The notes: generated by a model from the sequence alone, not told the origin. DNA of 64,000 nucleotides from Bacteroidota bacterium (GCA_026391355.1 JAPLDH010000045.1:105620-169619), one strand, 5' to 3'; positions 1 to 9,600 are shown, counted from the stretch's first letter. Made by a program: numbers and translations.

Positions 1-259
1 CATCAGGAGCATAAAGCTGAAATTGTTCAAGTGCAATACCCGATATCGAGTAACTTATTTTAAACGCGCTTCCATATTCACGGATAAGTCCCAGCATCAT
101 TTTGTTTGCCGGCAAATAACATTTATCAGCTATACGTCGTACAATACTCCGGTTTTGATATTCATCATAATAATAATGATCATCGCCGATATTGAAGAAC
201 CTGTATGTTCTTAATCTGAATGGTTGGTGAACCTGGAAATATAGACAGATAGACCTCAT
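1..259 (-). CDS. GH57 alpha-amylase/glycoside hydrolase, N-terminal part (runs off left edge)
   Basis: An open frame reads from an ATG at 257-259 leftward off the window, giving about 86 residues. It begins MRSICLYFQVHQPFRLRTYR and continues with FFNIGDDHYYYDEYQNRSI, CYLPANKMMLGLIREYG and SISGIALEQFQLYAPD. The F-Q-V-H-Q-P start and the S-I-S-G motif are hallmarks of the GH57 (alpha-amylase / 4-alpha-glucanotransferase) N-terminal barrel in Bacteroidota. The enzyme should act on alpha-1,4-glucans in the cytoplasm. The stop codon of the upstream glycosyltransferase ends 12 bases before this ATG, so the two are one transcript with the debranching enzyme behind them. The catalytic residues lie outside the window. 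The family call is confident; the exact specificity is not. Confidence 0.88.
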   Translation of the reverse strand, partial: MRSICLYFQVHQPFRLRTYRFFNIGDDHYYYDEYQNRSIVRRIADKCYLPANKMMLGLIREYGSAFKISYSISGIALEQFQLYAPD

Positions 260-271
260 ATTTTGTTTTGT

Positions 272-1558
272 TTACTTACTAATTGCCTGATTGTATACAT
301 CGAGTACTTTAATTGCTGCATTGTCCCATTTCAGGTTGTCAACTTCCGTCCTCCCGTAACGCTGGAACATTTTTTTGATTGCATCGTAATGCAATAGTGC
401 ATATATGGCATCTGCCAATGCGTCAATATCCCAGAAATCAACTTTTAAGGCATGTTTCAGGACTTCGGCGACGCCGGATTGTTTGGAAATAACCACGGGA
501 ACATTGGAACGCATGGCTTCCAGGGGTGATATACCGAAAGGTTCCGAAACAGAGGGCATAACATATACGTCACTCAGGACGAACATTTTATCCACATCTG
601 ATCCTGCAAGGAACCCCGTAAAATGAAATTTTGTTGCCATGTGAAGTTTTGCAACCCGCCGGATCATCCTGTTGAGGAGATCGCCGGAACCTGCCATGAC
701 AAACCTGACATTCTCATCTTTCTGCAATACCTTATAAGCAGCTTCAACGAAATAATCGGGTCCTTTCTGGTAGGTTACCCGTCCCAGGAAAGTCACGATC
801 TTTTCATCAACATGCTTCCTGATGCCTGTTGTATCCTGAATATCGACCGGTTCCACCGCATTATGGACGGTGATCACTTTATCCGGGTCAATGTTGTACC
901 TGTCAAGAACGATCTGGCGTGTAAAATTGCTGACAGTTATCACTTTGTCAGCTTCTTCCATACCCTTGCGTTCGAGGTCATAGACATTCTGGTTGACGTT
1001 TTCCCCGGAACGGTCGAATTCAGTTGCATGAACATGCACGACCAATGGCTTGCCACTTATTTTTTTCGCTGCAATGCCTGCGGGGTAGGTCAGCCAGTCA
1101 TGCGCATGTATTACATCAAATTCATATTTTGTGGCAATGGAAGAGGCAACAAGCGCATACCGGGCTACTTCCTGCATCAGGTCATGTCCGTATTTACCTG
1201 AGAATGTGAATGTTTTTGAGAGGGCGCTCTGGACTTCGGTAACCAGATGCTTTTGTTCCTGTTCCACCAAGATCGCATATTCCTCCGGGCCAACATATGG
1301 AATAAGACCGGAGGAGATTTCCAGGAATTTAATTTTATCCAGCAGTTCCCGGTAATGAACATCCTCGTAGTTTATTGATACATCACTTGCATTTACCAAC
1401 CTGAATCCATCTTTTGTTTCATCGCCATATTCTTTGGGGACAACAAAAAGCACATCCACTCCGTGCTGGACCAACCCCCTGGTCAAACCATAACAAGCAG
1501 TTCCCAGGCCTCCGGTAATATGGGGAGGGAACTCCCATCCAAACATCAGAACTCGCAT
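272..1558 (-). CDS. GT-B glycosyltransferase, glycogen/starch-synthase-like
   Basis: A 428-residue GT-B fold glycosyltransferase of the GT4/GT5 type. The N-terminal domain opens with a glycine-rich nucleotide-sugar loop (WEFPPHITGGLGTACYGL) and has the HAHDW motif. The C-terminal domain has FLGRVTYQKGPDYFVEA and the retaining-enzyme E-x7-E motif as EPFGISPLE. It sits between a debranching enzyme and a GH57 amylase, the standard Bacteroidota glycogen-type cluster, so the likely role is alpha-glucan chain synthesis from a nucleotide glucose in the cytoplasm. Length is normal and no defect is visible. The donor (UDP- or ADP-glucose) cannot be told from the sequence. The first ATG is the only plausible start because it begins directly at the fold. 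Confidence 0.88.
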   Translation of the reverse strand: MRVLMFGWEFPPHITGGLGTACYGLTRGLVQHGVDVLFVVPKEYGDETKDGFRLVNASDVSINYEDVHYRELLDKIKFLEISSGLIPYVGPEEYAILVEQEQKHLVTEVQSALSKTFTFSGKYGHDLMQEVARYALVASSIATKYEFDVIHAHDWLTYPAGIAAKKISGKPLVVHVHATEFDRSGENVNQNVYDLERKGMEEADKVITVSNFTRQIVLDRYNIDPDKVITVHNAVEPVDIQDTTGIRKHVDEKIVTFLGRVTYQKGPDYFVEAAYKVLQKDENVRFVMAGSGDLLNRMIRRVAKLHMATKFHFTGFLAGSDVDKMFVLSDVYVMPSVSEPFGISPLEAMRSNVPVVISKQSGVAEVLKHALKVDFWDIDALADAIYALLHYDAIKKMFQRYGRTEVDNLKWDNAAIKVLDVYNQAISK

Positions 1559-1561
1559 ATA

Positions 1562-1662
1562 CTAAACATTAAAAGTCATAAGTTATAAGTTATAAGTCGT
1601 AAGTCGTAAGTCATAAGTCATTAGCCACTAGTCAATAGTTATTGGTCATTAGGTCATTGGGT
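1562..1662. repeat. Intergenic AAGTTATAAGT / AAGTCGTAAGT repeat block
   Basis: Upstream of the glycosyltransferase, the gap is filled with imperfect 7-11 base units of the form AAGTTATAAGT, AAGTCGTAAGTC and GGTCATTAGGTCATTGG. Related units occur at 5256-5280 and 15405-15432, and a coding variant lies in hsdS near 31200. The units are direct repeats and do not encode anything recognisable. Confidence 0.7.
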
Positions 1663-1712
1663 CCTCAGGAATACAATAGAAGTACTTTGAATTATTTTAC
1701 TCTGTTACTCTG

Positions 1713-3677
1713 TCACTTTGTTACTTTGTCAGTCTTTTCGTACTTTTTTATCAGCCAGTTGATCCTCAGCAGTTCCGCCACACTCCAGGCTTGGGAGATT
1801 GCGCCTCTGGCTGTATGCGGGGGATCTCCATCATATATTTCAGAGATGGTTCCTATGCCATGTTCAGTCATCACCGGTTCAAATCCTTTATATAACGATT
1901 TGATAAGAGGCAGTCCGCTTTTACCATAGATCTTAAGGTAACCTTCTGCGAAGTGTCCCAGCAGCCATGGCCATACTGTTCCCTGGTGGTATGCGAGGTC
2001 ACGTTGTGCCTGATCGCCATAATATATACCTTTATATGCAGGATTTTTCGGGGATAAGGTACGCAGACCCCTCGGGGTCAGCAACTCCTGTTTCACCGTA
2101 TTCAGGATATCCTTGCAGATATCTTCATCAACAGGGCTATAAGGTAAAGAGGTGGCGAAGATCATATTCGGACGTTCCGACCAATCCTTATATTCGCCAT
2201 TGACATGATCGGCCAGAAATCGTTTTGAAGGACTCCAGAAGGTTTCAAGGAATGAACCTGGGATCAAGTCTGCAACGGGTTTCCATTTTTTGATGAATGC
2301 CTTGTCGTTAGCCAGTTCTGCCACTTCAAGACTGAACATGACTGCGTTGTACCACAATGCATTGATTTCTACGGCAAATCCTAACCTTGGCGTAACCGGT
2401 TTTCCATGAACAACAGCATCCATCCATGTAAGCGCTTTTCCGGGTTCTCCGGCATGGATCAATCCATTTTCCTTCATCAGGATATTGAACTGCGTTCCTT
2501 CCCGGTATCCTTCAAGTATCAGCTTCATTTTTTTTCCATACTCCTTCCAGATGGTATTCCGGCTTTCCGTAAATTCAGCATATTGCTGTAACACCCAGAA
2601 AAACCATAAAGAAGCATCCACTGAATTATATGCCGAATTATTGCCTGAACCGATGTTTGGGAACAAGGGGCCTTTAAGATCAGCTATCATCGTATCAATG
2701 ACGCTTTTACAGGTCTTAAATTCACCTGTTACAAGGGTTAACCCCGGAAGCGAGATAAAAGTATCCCTTCCCCACCGCCCAAACCAGGGAAAACCGGCAA
2801 TAATTTCGGTTTTGTTTCCTTTTTTGACGATGAACTGGTGTGCGGAATTGCTTAGGCAATTCTCAAAATTATTCCGGGGAATCCTGCGTGTAAGCTCAAG
2901 ATTATAAGCCCGTTTCATCCCGGAGGGCTGGATCTCCTTCGTTCCGGCAGAGAACCATATACTTTCTCCTTTTTTGATCTCACAATCAAAAAAACCGGGA
3001 ACAAAAAGATCTTCCTGGTATTCGTAGCCACGTTCCATCTCTTCCTGGAATTCAATATTGTAATACCATTCAGGAACATGTGTATATTCATTTTCTTTGG
3101 AGATCTGGAGGAAGAGGTCGGTATAACCCTGGTACATCCTTATTTTGATACCATTCGGTACCTGCTCATATTTAGTCTCTACGAAAATATTCTGCTTGCT
3201 GAGTTTGTGAATATTTCTGAAGGCGAGAAAAGGCCTGAACCGGAGCTTTGTAGGAGAGTGTGCATCTTCCAGCGTATATTTGATCAGCATCCTGTCTTCG
3301 TTGGTTGTAAAGATCATCTCCTTGGTCAGGATAACTCCTCCAACGTTGTATGTCAATTTCGGAATGGGTTCGGTAACAAAATCGCGCACATATTTATGTC
3401 CTTTGGGGTTATACACCCCACCCGGATATTTATGTATACCCAGGTTAAATTCGGCTTCCCTCTGGATCACTGTTTCATCCAAAGAAGATAACAAAACATG
3501 ATTTTCGTTATCAACCAGGGGTTGCGGTGTAACCAGCATTCCATGATATTTTCTTGTATTGCAATTGATAATGGTCGAACTTGCATACGACCCTGCGCGG
3601 TTGGACCTGATCAATTCCCTGCTTAAAGAATATTCCAGGTTTACCAACTGTATTTTATCAAAATTTATATAGCTCAT
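1713..3677 (-). CDS. Glycogen debranching enzyme (amylo-alpha-1,6-glucosidase type)
   Basis: A protein of about 654 residues if started at the ATG at 3677 (MSYINFDKIQLVNLEYSL). A longer in-frame start at 3962 would add 95 hydrophobic, low-quality residues that overlap the divergent lipoprotein gene and its promoter, so it is rejected. The N-terminal beta domain carries RSNRAGSYASSTIINCNTR, and the C-terminal (alpha/alpha)6 barrel carries GFPWFGRWGRDTFISLPGL and YHQGTVWPWLLGHFAEGYLK, both typical of bacterial amylo-alpha-1,6-glucosidases. ISEIYDGDPPHTARGAISQA near the C-terminus supplies a candidate acidic catalytic residue. It would trim alpha-1,6 branches of glycogen-like glucan, together with the adjacent glycosyltransferase and GH57 enzyme. 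The gene looks intact. Confidence 0.9.
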   Translation of the reverse strand: MSYINFDKIQLVNLEYSLSRELIRSNRAGSYASSTIINCNTRKYHGMLVTPQPLVDNENHVLLSSLDETVIQREAEFNLGIHKYPGGVYNPKGHKYVRDFVTEPIPKLTYNVGGVILTKEMIFTTNEDRMLIKYTLEDAHSPTKLRFRPFLAFRNIHKLSKQNIFVETKYEQVPNGIKIRMYQGYTDLFLQISKENEYTHVPEWYYNIEFQEEMERGYEYQEDLFVPGFFDCEIKKGESIWFSAGTKEIQPSGMKRAYNLELTRRIPRNNFENCLSNSAHQFIVKKGNKTEIIAGFPWFGRWGRDTFISLPGLTLVTGEFKTCKSVIDTMIADLKGPLFPNIGSGNNSAYNSVDASLWFFWVLQQYAEFTESRNTIWKEYGKKMKLILEGYREGTQFNILMKENGLIHAGEPGKALTWMDAVVHGKPVTPRLGFAVEINALWYNAVMFSLEVAELANDKAFIKKWKPVADLIPGSFLETFWSPSKRFLADHVNGEYKDWSERPNMIFATSLPYSPVDEDICKDILNTVKQELLTPRGLRTLSPKNPAYKGIYYGDQAQRDLAYHQGTVWPWLLGHFAEGYLKIYGKSGLPLIKSLYKGFEPVMTEHGIGTISEIYDGDPPHTARGAISQAWSVAELLRINWLIKKYEKTDKVTK

Positions 3678-3792
3678 TTCAGAAGTGTTCCAATTTGTAT
3701 TCAAATTTAAACTAAATAAAGGAAACAAAAGGCGGTGCAAATTTACAATATTTACCGGTTTTCTCGTTAATAAATCACTATTAATTTTACCA

Positions 3793-3800
3793 TACATTTG
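3793..3800 (+). promoter_or_regulatory. Candidate -7 promoter element TACATTTG
   Basis: TACATTTG fits the Bacteroidota -7 consensus TAnnTTTG. It lies only 4 bases before the ATG at 3805 and 19 before the ATG at 3820, so a transcript starting just after it would favour the second ATG as the translation start. No clear -33 TTTG is visible, so support is moderate. The element lies in a 142-base divergent gap shared with the debranching enzyme. Confidence 0.4.
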
Positions 3801-3819
3801 TTTCATGAATATACAAATA

Positions 3820-5223
3820 ATGCTGAGATACAAAAAAATCCTACCTGTAATTGCCATGCTCCTGCTCATTATGGGAGAATTTGCATGCAGGAAAAATGAT
3901 AAAATTGACACCAGTCCGGCATTGAAACTCAGGTTCTCAACTGATACCGTATTTTTCGACACTGTTTTTACTACGATAGGCTCTGTTACTCAGCGGTTGA
4001 TGGTGTATAACAACAATGGTTCAAAGGTGCAGGTTTCTTCGATTTCCCTTGCAGGGGGAGTGAAATCGGATTATAAGTTGAACATCGACGGTGTTGCCGC
4101 TTCCAGTCTCACCAATGTTGAAATTCCTGCACATGACAGTATTTTTATCTTTGTCAGGGTAACCATCGATCCGAACAATCACAATACACCATTGATATTA
4201 ACTGATTCCATTGAGTTCCTGACAAACGGGAACCTGCAGAATGTAAAGCTTATAGCCTGGGGGCAGGATGCATGGTTTCATAAGAATGAATCGCTGAAAG
4301 GCACTTTTGTGTGGGATAGTATCAAACCGCATGTAATTTACGGGTACCTAAGGGTGGATACCAACGGCTCCCTGACCATCCTTCCCGGGACAAAGGTATA
4401 TTTTCACAGCAATGGTTATCTCACAGTTTCAATGAATTCCAGTCTATTTATTCAAGGAAACCTTCAGCATCCTGTACGCTTCCAGGGCGATCGCCTTGAC
4501 GAGTTTTACCGTGATCTTCCCGGCCAATGGAGCGGAATCCTCCTGCGGAGCGGGAGCAAAAAAAATTCGATCAATTATGCCATCATCAAGAACGGGAACT
4601 ATGGTGTCGAGATTGATTCAAGCGGGACGACGCCGGGTACTATCCTCCTGCTCGACAATACCATCATCGAGAACATGGCAAACGATGGCCTCTATGCCTA
4701 TGCTGCCAGTGTTGTTTCGACCAACTGCGTGATCGGGAACTGCGGGGGAACCTGCATCAGCCTTTTAAAAGGAGGAAGCTATGAGTTCCGGCAACTCACC
4801 TTAGCCAATTACTGGACAACCTCTGTGAGATACTCCCCTGCTCTGTTTATCAACAATTATACCTCGTTCGCCCATGGTGACCAAACCAATGACCTTGTGA
4901 AGGCATATTTCGGGAATTCTATTATCTATGGTTCTGAGGATAATGAAATCTCGGTCGATTCTTCTTCACTTGCTCAGTTTACCTATACTTTCAACCATTG
5001 CCTTCTTAAAACTACGAAAAACATTGCATACCCTGGCCATTTCGATAATTGCTGGAAAAATGAAGACCCACGGTTCATAGACCCTGCAAATTACAAATTC
5101 GCGATCGACAGCGCGTCATTTGCAATAGGTAAAGGGATACCAATGGGGGTGGATTTTGATATTCTGGGAAATTTGAGGACAAACCCTACGGATCTTGGAG
5201 CGTACCAGTATAAACACAATTAA
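3820..5223 (+). CDS. Lipoprotein with parallel beta-helix-like region
   Basis: About 467 residues from the ATG at 3820 (MLRYKKILPVIAMLLLI); an ATG at 3805 is also possible. The N-terminus is a hydrophobic signal ending in GEFAC followed by RKNDK, a relaxed lipoprotein box with the cysteine at residue 23. The first third (FSTDTVFFDTVFTTIGSVTQ, VYNNNGSKVQVSSISLAG) resembles the immunoglobulin-like front domain common in Bacteroidota surface lipoproteins. The rest has short repeating strands (GNLQHPVRFQGD, YAIIKNGNYGVEID, NTIIENMANDGLYAY) expected of a right-handed parallel beta-helix. It is probably anchored in the outer membrane. The ligand is unknown. It is divergently transcribed from the debranching enzyme, but no functional link is shown. 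Confidence 0.72.
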   Translation: MLRYKKILPVIAMLLLIMGEFACRKNDKIDTSPALKLRFSTDTVFFDTVFTTIGSVTQRLMVYNNNGSKVQVSSISLAGGVKSDYKLNIDGVAASSLTNVEIPAHDSIFIFVRVTIDPNNHNTPLILTDSIEFLTNGNLQNVKLIAWGQDAWFHKNESLKGTFVWDSIKPHVIYGYLRVDTNGSLTILPGTKVYFHSNGYLTVSMNSSLFIQGNLQHPVRFQGDRLDEFYRDLPGQWSGILLRSGSKKNSINYAIIKNGNYGVEIDSSGTTPGTILLLDNTIIENMANDGLYAYAASVVSTNCVIGNCGGTCISLLKGGSYEFRQLTLANYWTTSVRYSPALFINNYTSFAHGDQTNDLVKAYFGNSIIYGSEDNEISVDSSSLAQFTYTFNHCLLKTTKNIAYPGHFDNCWKNEDPRFIDPANYKFAIDSASFAIGKGIPMGVDFDILGNLRTNPTDLGAYQYKHN

Positions 5224-5284
5224 AAATTACGAATTACGGATTATTGGAGATCTGTTGCCAATAGGTCATTAGGTCATTCTTTCG

Positions 5285-6154
5285 CTACTTCACTAATTTC
5301 TTCATTGTAATTCCTATATCGGCTGGCGAATCCACGACATATACGCCACATTCCCTTAAAATGGCTTTCTTTGCTTCTGCTGTGTCGGATTTACCCCCGA
5401 TAATTGCGCCTGCGTGTCCCATGGTACGGCCTTTTGGGGCGGTTGCGCCAGCAATGAAACTGACAACAGGTTTGGTTCCGTGTGATTTCATCCAGTAACC
5501 TGCTTCTGTCTCCATGCTGCCGCCAATCTCACCGATCATGACGATACCTTCGGTTTCCGGATCTTCCATAAAAAGCTGGATGGCATCAAGGATCGTTGTA
5601 CCGGGAATTGGGTCACCCCCGATCCCGATACCGGTGGATTGTCCGAGGCCTGACTTTGTAACCTGGTCGACGGCTTCATAAGCCAATGTGCCACTTCTTG
5701 AAACAATCCCTATGGTTCCCGGGCGGTGAATAAAAGCAGGCATGATCCCGATCTTCGTATGAGGAGGAGTAATGATCCCCGGGCAATTCGGCCCGATCAG
5801 GCGTACATTGCGGGACTTAACATACTCCTTGACGTGAACCATATCACGGATAGGGATTCCCTCTGTGATACACACCACTACTTTTATCCCCGAATCGGCA
5901 GCTTCCATGATGGCATCAGCAGCAAAAGGAGGCGGAACAAAGATGATGGAGACATCAGCTCCGGTGGCACTGACAGCATCAGCGACCGTATTGAAGATGG
6001 GACGGTCAAGGTGCATCAGACCTCCTTTACCCGGGGTCACCCCTCCAACTATCTGTGTTCCATATTCGATCATCTGACCGGTATGAAAAGTTCCTTCGCT
6101 TCCGGTGAAGCCCTGCACGATGACCCTGGAGTTTTCGTTAACGAGTATGCTCAT
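5285..6154 (-). CDS. sucD: Succinyl-CoA synthetase (ADP/GDP-forming) subunit alpha
   Basis: A 289-residue cytoplasmic protein of normal family length. The N-terminal CoA-binding Rossmann domain has [20 protein letters not shown]. The ligase domain carries the phosphohistidine loop GHAGAIIGG with the active histidine at residue 247. [10 protein letters not shown] and [13 protein letters not shown], expected in SucD, are present. It catalyses interconversion of succinyl-CoA and succinate with nucleotide phosphorylation in the TCA cycle, paired with SucC. No sucC is adjacent; Bacteroidota often place the two subunits apart. The gene is flanked on both sides by short intergenic repeats but is intact. 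Confidence 0.96.
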   Translation of the reverse strand: MSILVNENSRVIVQGFTGSEGTFHTGQMIEYGTQIVGGVTPGKGGLMHLDRPIFNTVADAVSATGADVSIIFVPPPFAADAIMEAADSGIKVVVCITEGIPIRDMVHVKEYVKSRNVRLIGPNCPGIITPPHTKIGIMPAFIHRPGTIGIVSRSGTLAYEAVDQVTKSGLGQSTGIGIGGDPIPGTTILDAIQLFMEDPETEGIVMIGEIGGSMETEAGYWMKSHGTKPVVSFIAGATAPKGRTMGHAGAIIGGKSDTAEAKKAILRECGVYVVDSPADIGITMKKLVK

Positions 6155-6162
6155 AAAAGATA

Positions 6163-6235
6163 TACGATTTACAAATGACGATTGACGATTGAATTTTTGA
6201 TTTACGAATGACGATTGACGAATTGATATAATGCT
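6163..6235. repeat. Intergenic TTACGAAT / GACGATTGACG repeat block
   Basis: Directly upstream of sucD, units such as GATTTACAAATGACGATTG and GATTTACGAATGACGATTG are repeated several times. Shorter relatives are at 5226-5246. The same motif, once forward and once inverted, is found inside the coding sequence of hsdR at 34111-34232, which links an intergenic element family to an in-frame insertion. Confidence 0.75.
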
Positions 6236-6399
6236 CGCAAATTTAAATCAATAATTGATTACGGTAAAGAAATATATTATTTATACATTTGCTTAATACG
6301 GATGTCCTACACCATCTCATAATTCATACTCATAATTCATAATTCAACCTCATAATTCAGCGCTATAAATACCCACTAAACACAATTGCCATTCTCACT

Positions 6400-7068
6400 A
6401 TGAAACACTACAAGATCCTGGTACTTTTTATTCTTCTGTCTGCTACCTCCTGTTCGCCGACAAAACTGATCAAATCAAATGTCAGCCCCGAGGAGGTCAC
6501 CAACCTCCTGTTTATCGAACCCTTCTCCTTCATATACTATATATCATCAGGTAATACCAGTGATCTGAACGATTCGCTGTCGGCGATCAGGGATCACATG
6601 GTTTACGACCTGTTTCATACATACCACAATGAGCTTCATATTACCGGTGAAATCACTTTGGAGGATACGCTGACAGGACAAAAGGTAATGGATGAGCTCG
6701 GTTCGCTTATGGGACGAGCGTATCGATATGGGAACCTCTATTACATGAAACCGGCCCCGGTCATCGATTCATTGCTGCGATCCGAAGGTCATCGCTTCGG
6801 GCTCTTTGTGTTAAGTAAAGGCTTTATCCGGAAACGGGGGAACTTCCCCCGCGAAAAAGCCAGGGCCGATTTGAAAAATGCCATTCCTTACAAGTTTGAA
6901 ATTGAACATGTGGCGCCGCGGAAGTCCGCTTTATTCGTTCTGATCTACGATGCCGGGAAGCACGAAGTGGCTTTCTTTGGAAATTCGGTCAAGGAGGAAC
7001 CACCATTGAACGAGGATCTCTTGAGAAAAAGATTCAAAGAGTTATTCCGTGGATACTTTTTTAAATGA
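6400..7068 (+). CDS. Hypothetical lipoprotein
   Basis: 222 residues. The N-terminus MKHYKILVLFILLSATSCSP is a lipoprotein signal with an A-T-S-C box and the lipidated cysteine at residue 18. The mature part has mixed alpha/beta composition without a family I recognise; HRFGLFVLSKGFIRKRGN and KSALFVLIYDAGKHEVAFFG look like beta strands of a compact domain. It stands alone between sucD and another small envelope gene on the same strand. It is probably an outer-membrane or periplasmic lipoprotein; function unknown. Confidence 0.65.
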   Translation: MKHYKILVLFILLSATSCSPTKLIKSNVSPEEVTNLLFIEPFSFIYYISSGNTSDLNDSLSAIRDHMVYDLFHTYHNELHITGEITLEDTLTGQKVMDELGSLMGRAYRYGNLYYMKPAPVIDSLLRSEGHRFGLFVLSKGFIRKRGNFPREKARADLKNAIPYKFEIEHVAPRKSALFVLIYDAGKHEVAFFGNSVKEEPPLNEDLLRKRFKELFRGYFFK

Positions 7069-7138
7069 TTAAAATGAAGTCTGTAATCTTAAACTTCCAT
7101 TCAATTCACTAAATCCATAAATCTTAAAAATCATCACC

Positions 7139-7807
7139 ATGATGTTAAAATGCAAACTTACACTGGTTCTGTTACTGGCAGTAACGTATCTATCTGCACA
7201 AACCTTTTTACCCAGGGAAGGGTTTTTCCCGGGTACGCTGTTCTTCACGAACGGCAAGACCAAAACCGGCTATGTTGCTGCCCCGAAGCACCCTAATGAC
7301 AAAAATGTCCTCTTAAAAACCAACGAAAAGGCCAAAGCTGAAAAGGTCCCCGGCGCAAATCTTGACTCCCTGACAATGACTACCGATGATGGCAAGGTCA
7401 TTACCTTTGAGAATCTGCCATGGACACACAGTAAGAACGGTAAAGTGAAGGACAAGGAATGGTTTTTTCTGGTCGTTAAAGGCTATGCATCGCTCTACCT
7501 CTTTACCGACGTTTACCTGGTCACAAAGACAGGGAATGCATATGCCGTAAACCGCGGCAATGGGAATATGGGTGCGGTATTTTCCTATTATATCCGGAAA
7601 AAGGGCGATAAAGTATCTCACCACTTTGCTGAATCGAGCGAACAGTTTGGAGTGGTAGGTTTAGGCACGATCCTCAAAAAAGCTGCAGCCGATTATTTAT
7701 CCGAAGATGCTGACCTGGTTGACAAGATCAACAAAAAGCAGCTGACGCACAAAGACATGGAGGAAATCATCCATATTTATAATGATTTCATGGCGAAGAA
7801 GGAATAG
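7139..7807 (+). CDS. Hypothetical secreted protein
   Basis: 222 residues with a signal peptide (MMLKCKLTLVLLLAVTYLSA then QTFLPREGF). The mature protein begins with a strand pattern, FPGTLFFTNGKTKTGYVAAP, seen in many Bacteroidota periplasmic proteins, and is lysine-rich and soluble. No catalytic motif is visible. It lies about 70 bases downstream of the preceding lipoprotein gene in the same orientation, so co-transcription is possible. A start one codon later (MLKCKL) cannot be excluded. Confidence 0.6.
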   Translation: MMLKCKLTLVLLLAVTYLSAQTFLPREGFFPGTLFFTNGKTKTGYVAAPKHPNDKNVLLKTNEKAKAEKVPGANLDSLTMTTDDGKVITFENLPWTHSKNGKVKDKEWFFLVVKGYASLYLFTDVYLVTKTGNAYAVNRGNGNMGAVFSYYIRKKGDKVSHHFAESSEQFGVVGLGTILKKAAADYLSEDADLVDKINKKQLTHKDMEEIIHIYNDFMAKKE

Positions 7808-7819
7808 GGTACTTTGCGA

Positions 7820-7852
7820 TATCGTGACACGTAACGCGTAACGCGTGACAAA
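7820..7852. repeat. GTGACACGTAACGCG repeat block
   Basis: CGTGACACGTAACGCGTAACGCGTGACA, read in two overlapping pieces, belongs to the GTGACG/GTAACG repeat family found between many genes of this window. It is followed by about 140 bases with no other feature before mnmE. Confidence 0.65.
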
Positions 7853-7994
7853 TTGAAGCTTCAATTTTAATTGGTATTTTTGTAAATAAACTTAAAAAGA
7901 CTCATCCCCTTAACCATGGTTGATAAATTTTTTTTTATACTGTAGAGGTGCAGGGAAGAAGGAGAATCACCACTAAGACCCTAGTGGTAAAAAG

Positions 7995-9398
7995 ATGAAA
8001 ATGAGTATATTCACAGGAACCGACACCATTTGTGCACTCTCGACTCCTGCGGGAATGGGAGCTATCGCCGTGATCCGCATCTCCGGCCCGGAAGCGTTTC
8101 CTCTCTGCAGTAGGATCTTCACCCCTGCCGAAAAGGATCTCGACCTGGCATCAGCCCCTTCACACACTATCCATTTCGGTCGCATCGGTTCAAAAAACGA
8201 CCTTCTCGATGAAGTGCTGGTAAGCATCTTCAGGGCGCCCCGCTCATACACCGGTGAGGATGTCATCGAGATCTCCTGTCATGGTTCGACCTATATCCAG
8301 CAAAAGGTACTTGAGCTGATCCTCAGTGAAGGTGCCCGGATGGCGAAACCCGGAGAGTTTACATTGCGTGCCTTCATGAACGGCAAATTCGATCTTTCAC
8401 AAGCAGAAGCAGTAGCTGACCTGATCATCTCCCATTCCAGATCGTCGCATGACCTGGCATTAAAGCAGATGCGCGGCGGGTTTTCAGAGAAGATCCGGGA
8501 ACTGCGGCAGAAACTGGTGGACTTTACCTCACTGATCGAACTGGAACTGGATTTCAGCGAGGAGAATGTAGAGTTTGCAAGTCGTCAGGATCTAACGACC
8601 TTACTCAACCAGCTTGAATCGGAAATAAAACAACTGATAGACTCGTTTACCATCGGTAATGTGATCAAAAACGGGATCCCTGTGGCCATCATCGGGAAGC
8701 CGAATGTGGGAAAATCGACCCTGCTGAATGCCATTCTTAATGAGGAGAAAGCCATTGTTTCGGAAATTGCCGGCACAACGCGCGATGCCATTGAAGATAC
8801 GATCGTGATCGGCGGCTACAGCTTCCGGTTTATAGATACGGCCGGGTTACGCGCTGCCAGAGACAAGATTGAGAGCATTGGAATTGAACGTACCTGGGAA
8901 AAGATAAACCAGGCATCCATCATCCTGTATGTATTTGATTCCTCTCTCTCATCATTCGATGATGTTATGGATTCAGCAAGTGAATTCAGGGAGCTGATCA
9001 GTAATACTCCAAAACGTTTGATCCTGGTAGGGAATAAAATGGATCAGCTGGTTGAATTGCCGCACGGGTTCAAAGATTTTGTGGAATATGAAACGATCTT
9101 TGTTTCCGCCAAAAGGAAAGAGAACATCCACCTCCTTGCCGAAAGTCTCGTCAACGCTATAAAGATCGACGGTCTTAGCGACAATACGATCGTTTCGAAT
9201 GCCCGTCACCTCGATGCACTGAAACACGCACTGGAGGCCATCGAGGCGATCCACGACGGTTTAAAAGCACACATCTCCCCCGACCTGCTGACGGTTGAGA
9301 TACGCCAGGCGCTCTACCACCTGGGCTCCATCACAGGAGAGATAACGACGGAGGAAATACTGGGGAATATTTTCGGGAAGTTCTGCATCGGGAAGTAA
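7995..9398 (+). CDS. mnmE: tRNA uridine-5-carboxymethylaminomethyl modification GTPase
   Basis: 467 residues, the usual MnmE length. The N-terminal folate-binding domain begins ICALSTPAGMGAIAVIRISG. The helical domain is interrupted by a G domain: G1 GKPNVGKSTLL, G2 GTTRDAIEDT, G3 DTAG, G4 NKMD. The protein ends in FCIGK, the conserved C-terminal motif carrying the catalytic cysteine. With MnmG it modifies U34 of tRNAs reading two-fold codon boxes. Two in-frame ATGs, at 7995 and 8001, are both possible starts. No mnmG is adjacent. The gene is complete and unremarkable. Confidence 0.96.
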   Translation: MKMSIFTGTDTICALSTPAGMGAIAVIRISGPEAFPLCSRIFTPAEKDLDLASAPSHTIHFGRIGSKNDLLDEVLVSIFRAPRSYTGEDVIEISCHGSTYIQQKVLELILSEGARMAKPGEFTLRAFMNGKFDLSQAEAVADLIISHSRSSHDLALKQMRGGFSEKIRELRQKLVDFTSLIELELDFSEENVEFASRQDLTTLLNQLESEIKQLIDSFTIGNVIKNGIPVAIIGKPNVGKSTLLNAILNEEKAIVSEIAGTTRDAIEDTIVIGGYSFRFIDTAGLRAARDKIESIGIERTWEKINQASIILYVFDSSLSSFDDVMDSASEFRELISNTPKRLILVGNKMDQLVELPHGFKDFVEYETIFVSAKRKENIHLLAESLVNAIKIDGLSDNTIVSNARHLDALKHALEAIEAIHDGLKAHISPDLLTVEIRQALYHLGSITGEITTEEILGNIFGKFCIGK

Positions 9399-9405
9399 TC
9401 CTCTA

Positions 9406-9600
9406 TCACAATTCAAGCAGATGGACTGAGCCTATCGCATTGGTTTGTTTCTGCGGAATTCCAGCATCAGCAGCATAATAACTCCAGCGGTCAATAACTG
9501 ACCGCACCCGTTCGATGATCTCCTTGTCTTTTTTAATATTCATCTGTTCGACTCGTCCACCTGTCTGGTCAAATTGAGAGGTATCAGCAAAAATTTTCAC
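9406..9600 (-). pseudogene. Small ORF resembling the C-terminal tail of a HipA-type kinase
   Basis: A 64-residue frame converging on mnmE with 7 bases between stops. Its second half (EIIERVRSVIDRWSYYAADAG, ending QTNAIGSVHLLEL) resembles the last helices of HipA-family serine/threonine kinases, where a V-x-x-W-x-x-Y/F-A-x-x-A-G pattern precedes the C-terminus. Nothing of the kinase core is found upstream (9601-9718 has no open frame of that type). It may be the remnant of a decayed hipBA toxin-antitoxin locus, or a small unrelated protein. The assignment is from memory and weak. Confidence 0.35.

Noticed and set aside
23-214. Plus-strand 63-residue frame at the left edge
   Set aside because: It is antisense to the GH57 amylase N-terminus, which has clear motifs.
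3678-3962. Longer N-terminus for the debranching enzyme
   Set aside because: It would overlap the divergent lipoprotein gene and its promoter and has no resemblance to the family; the ATG at 3677 fits.
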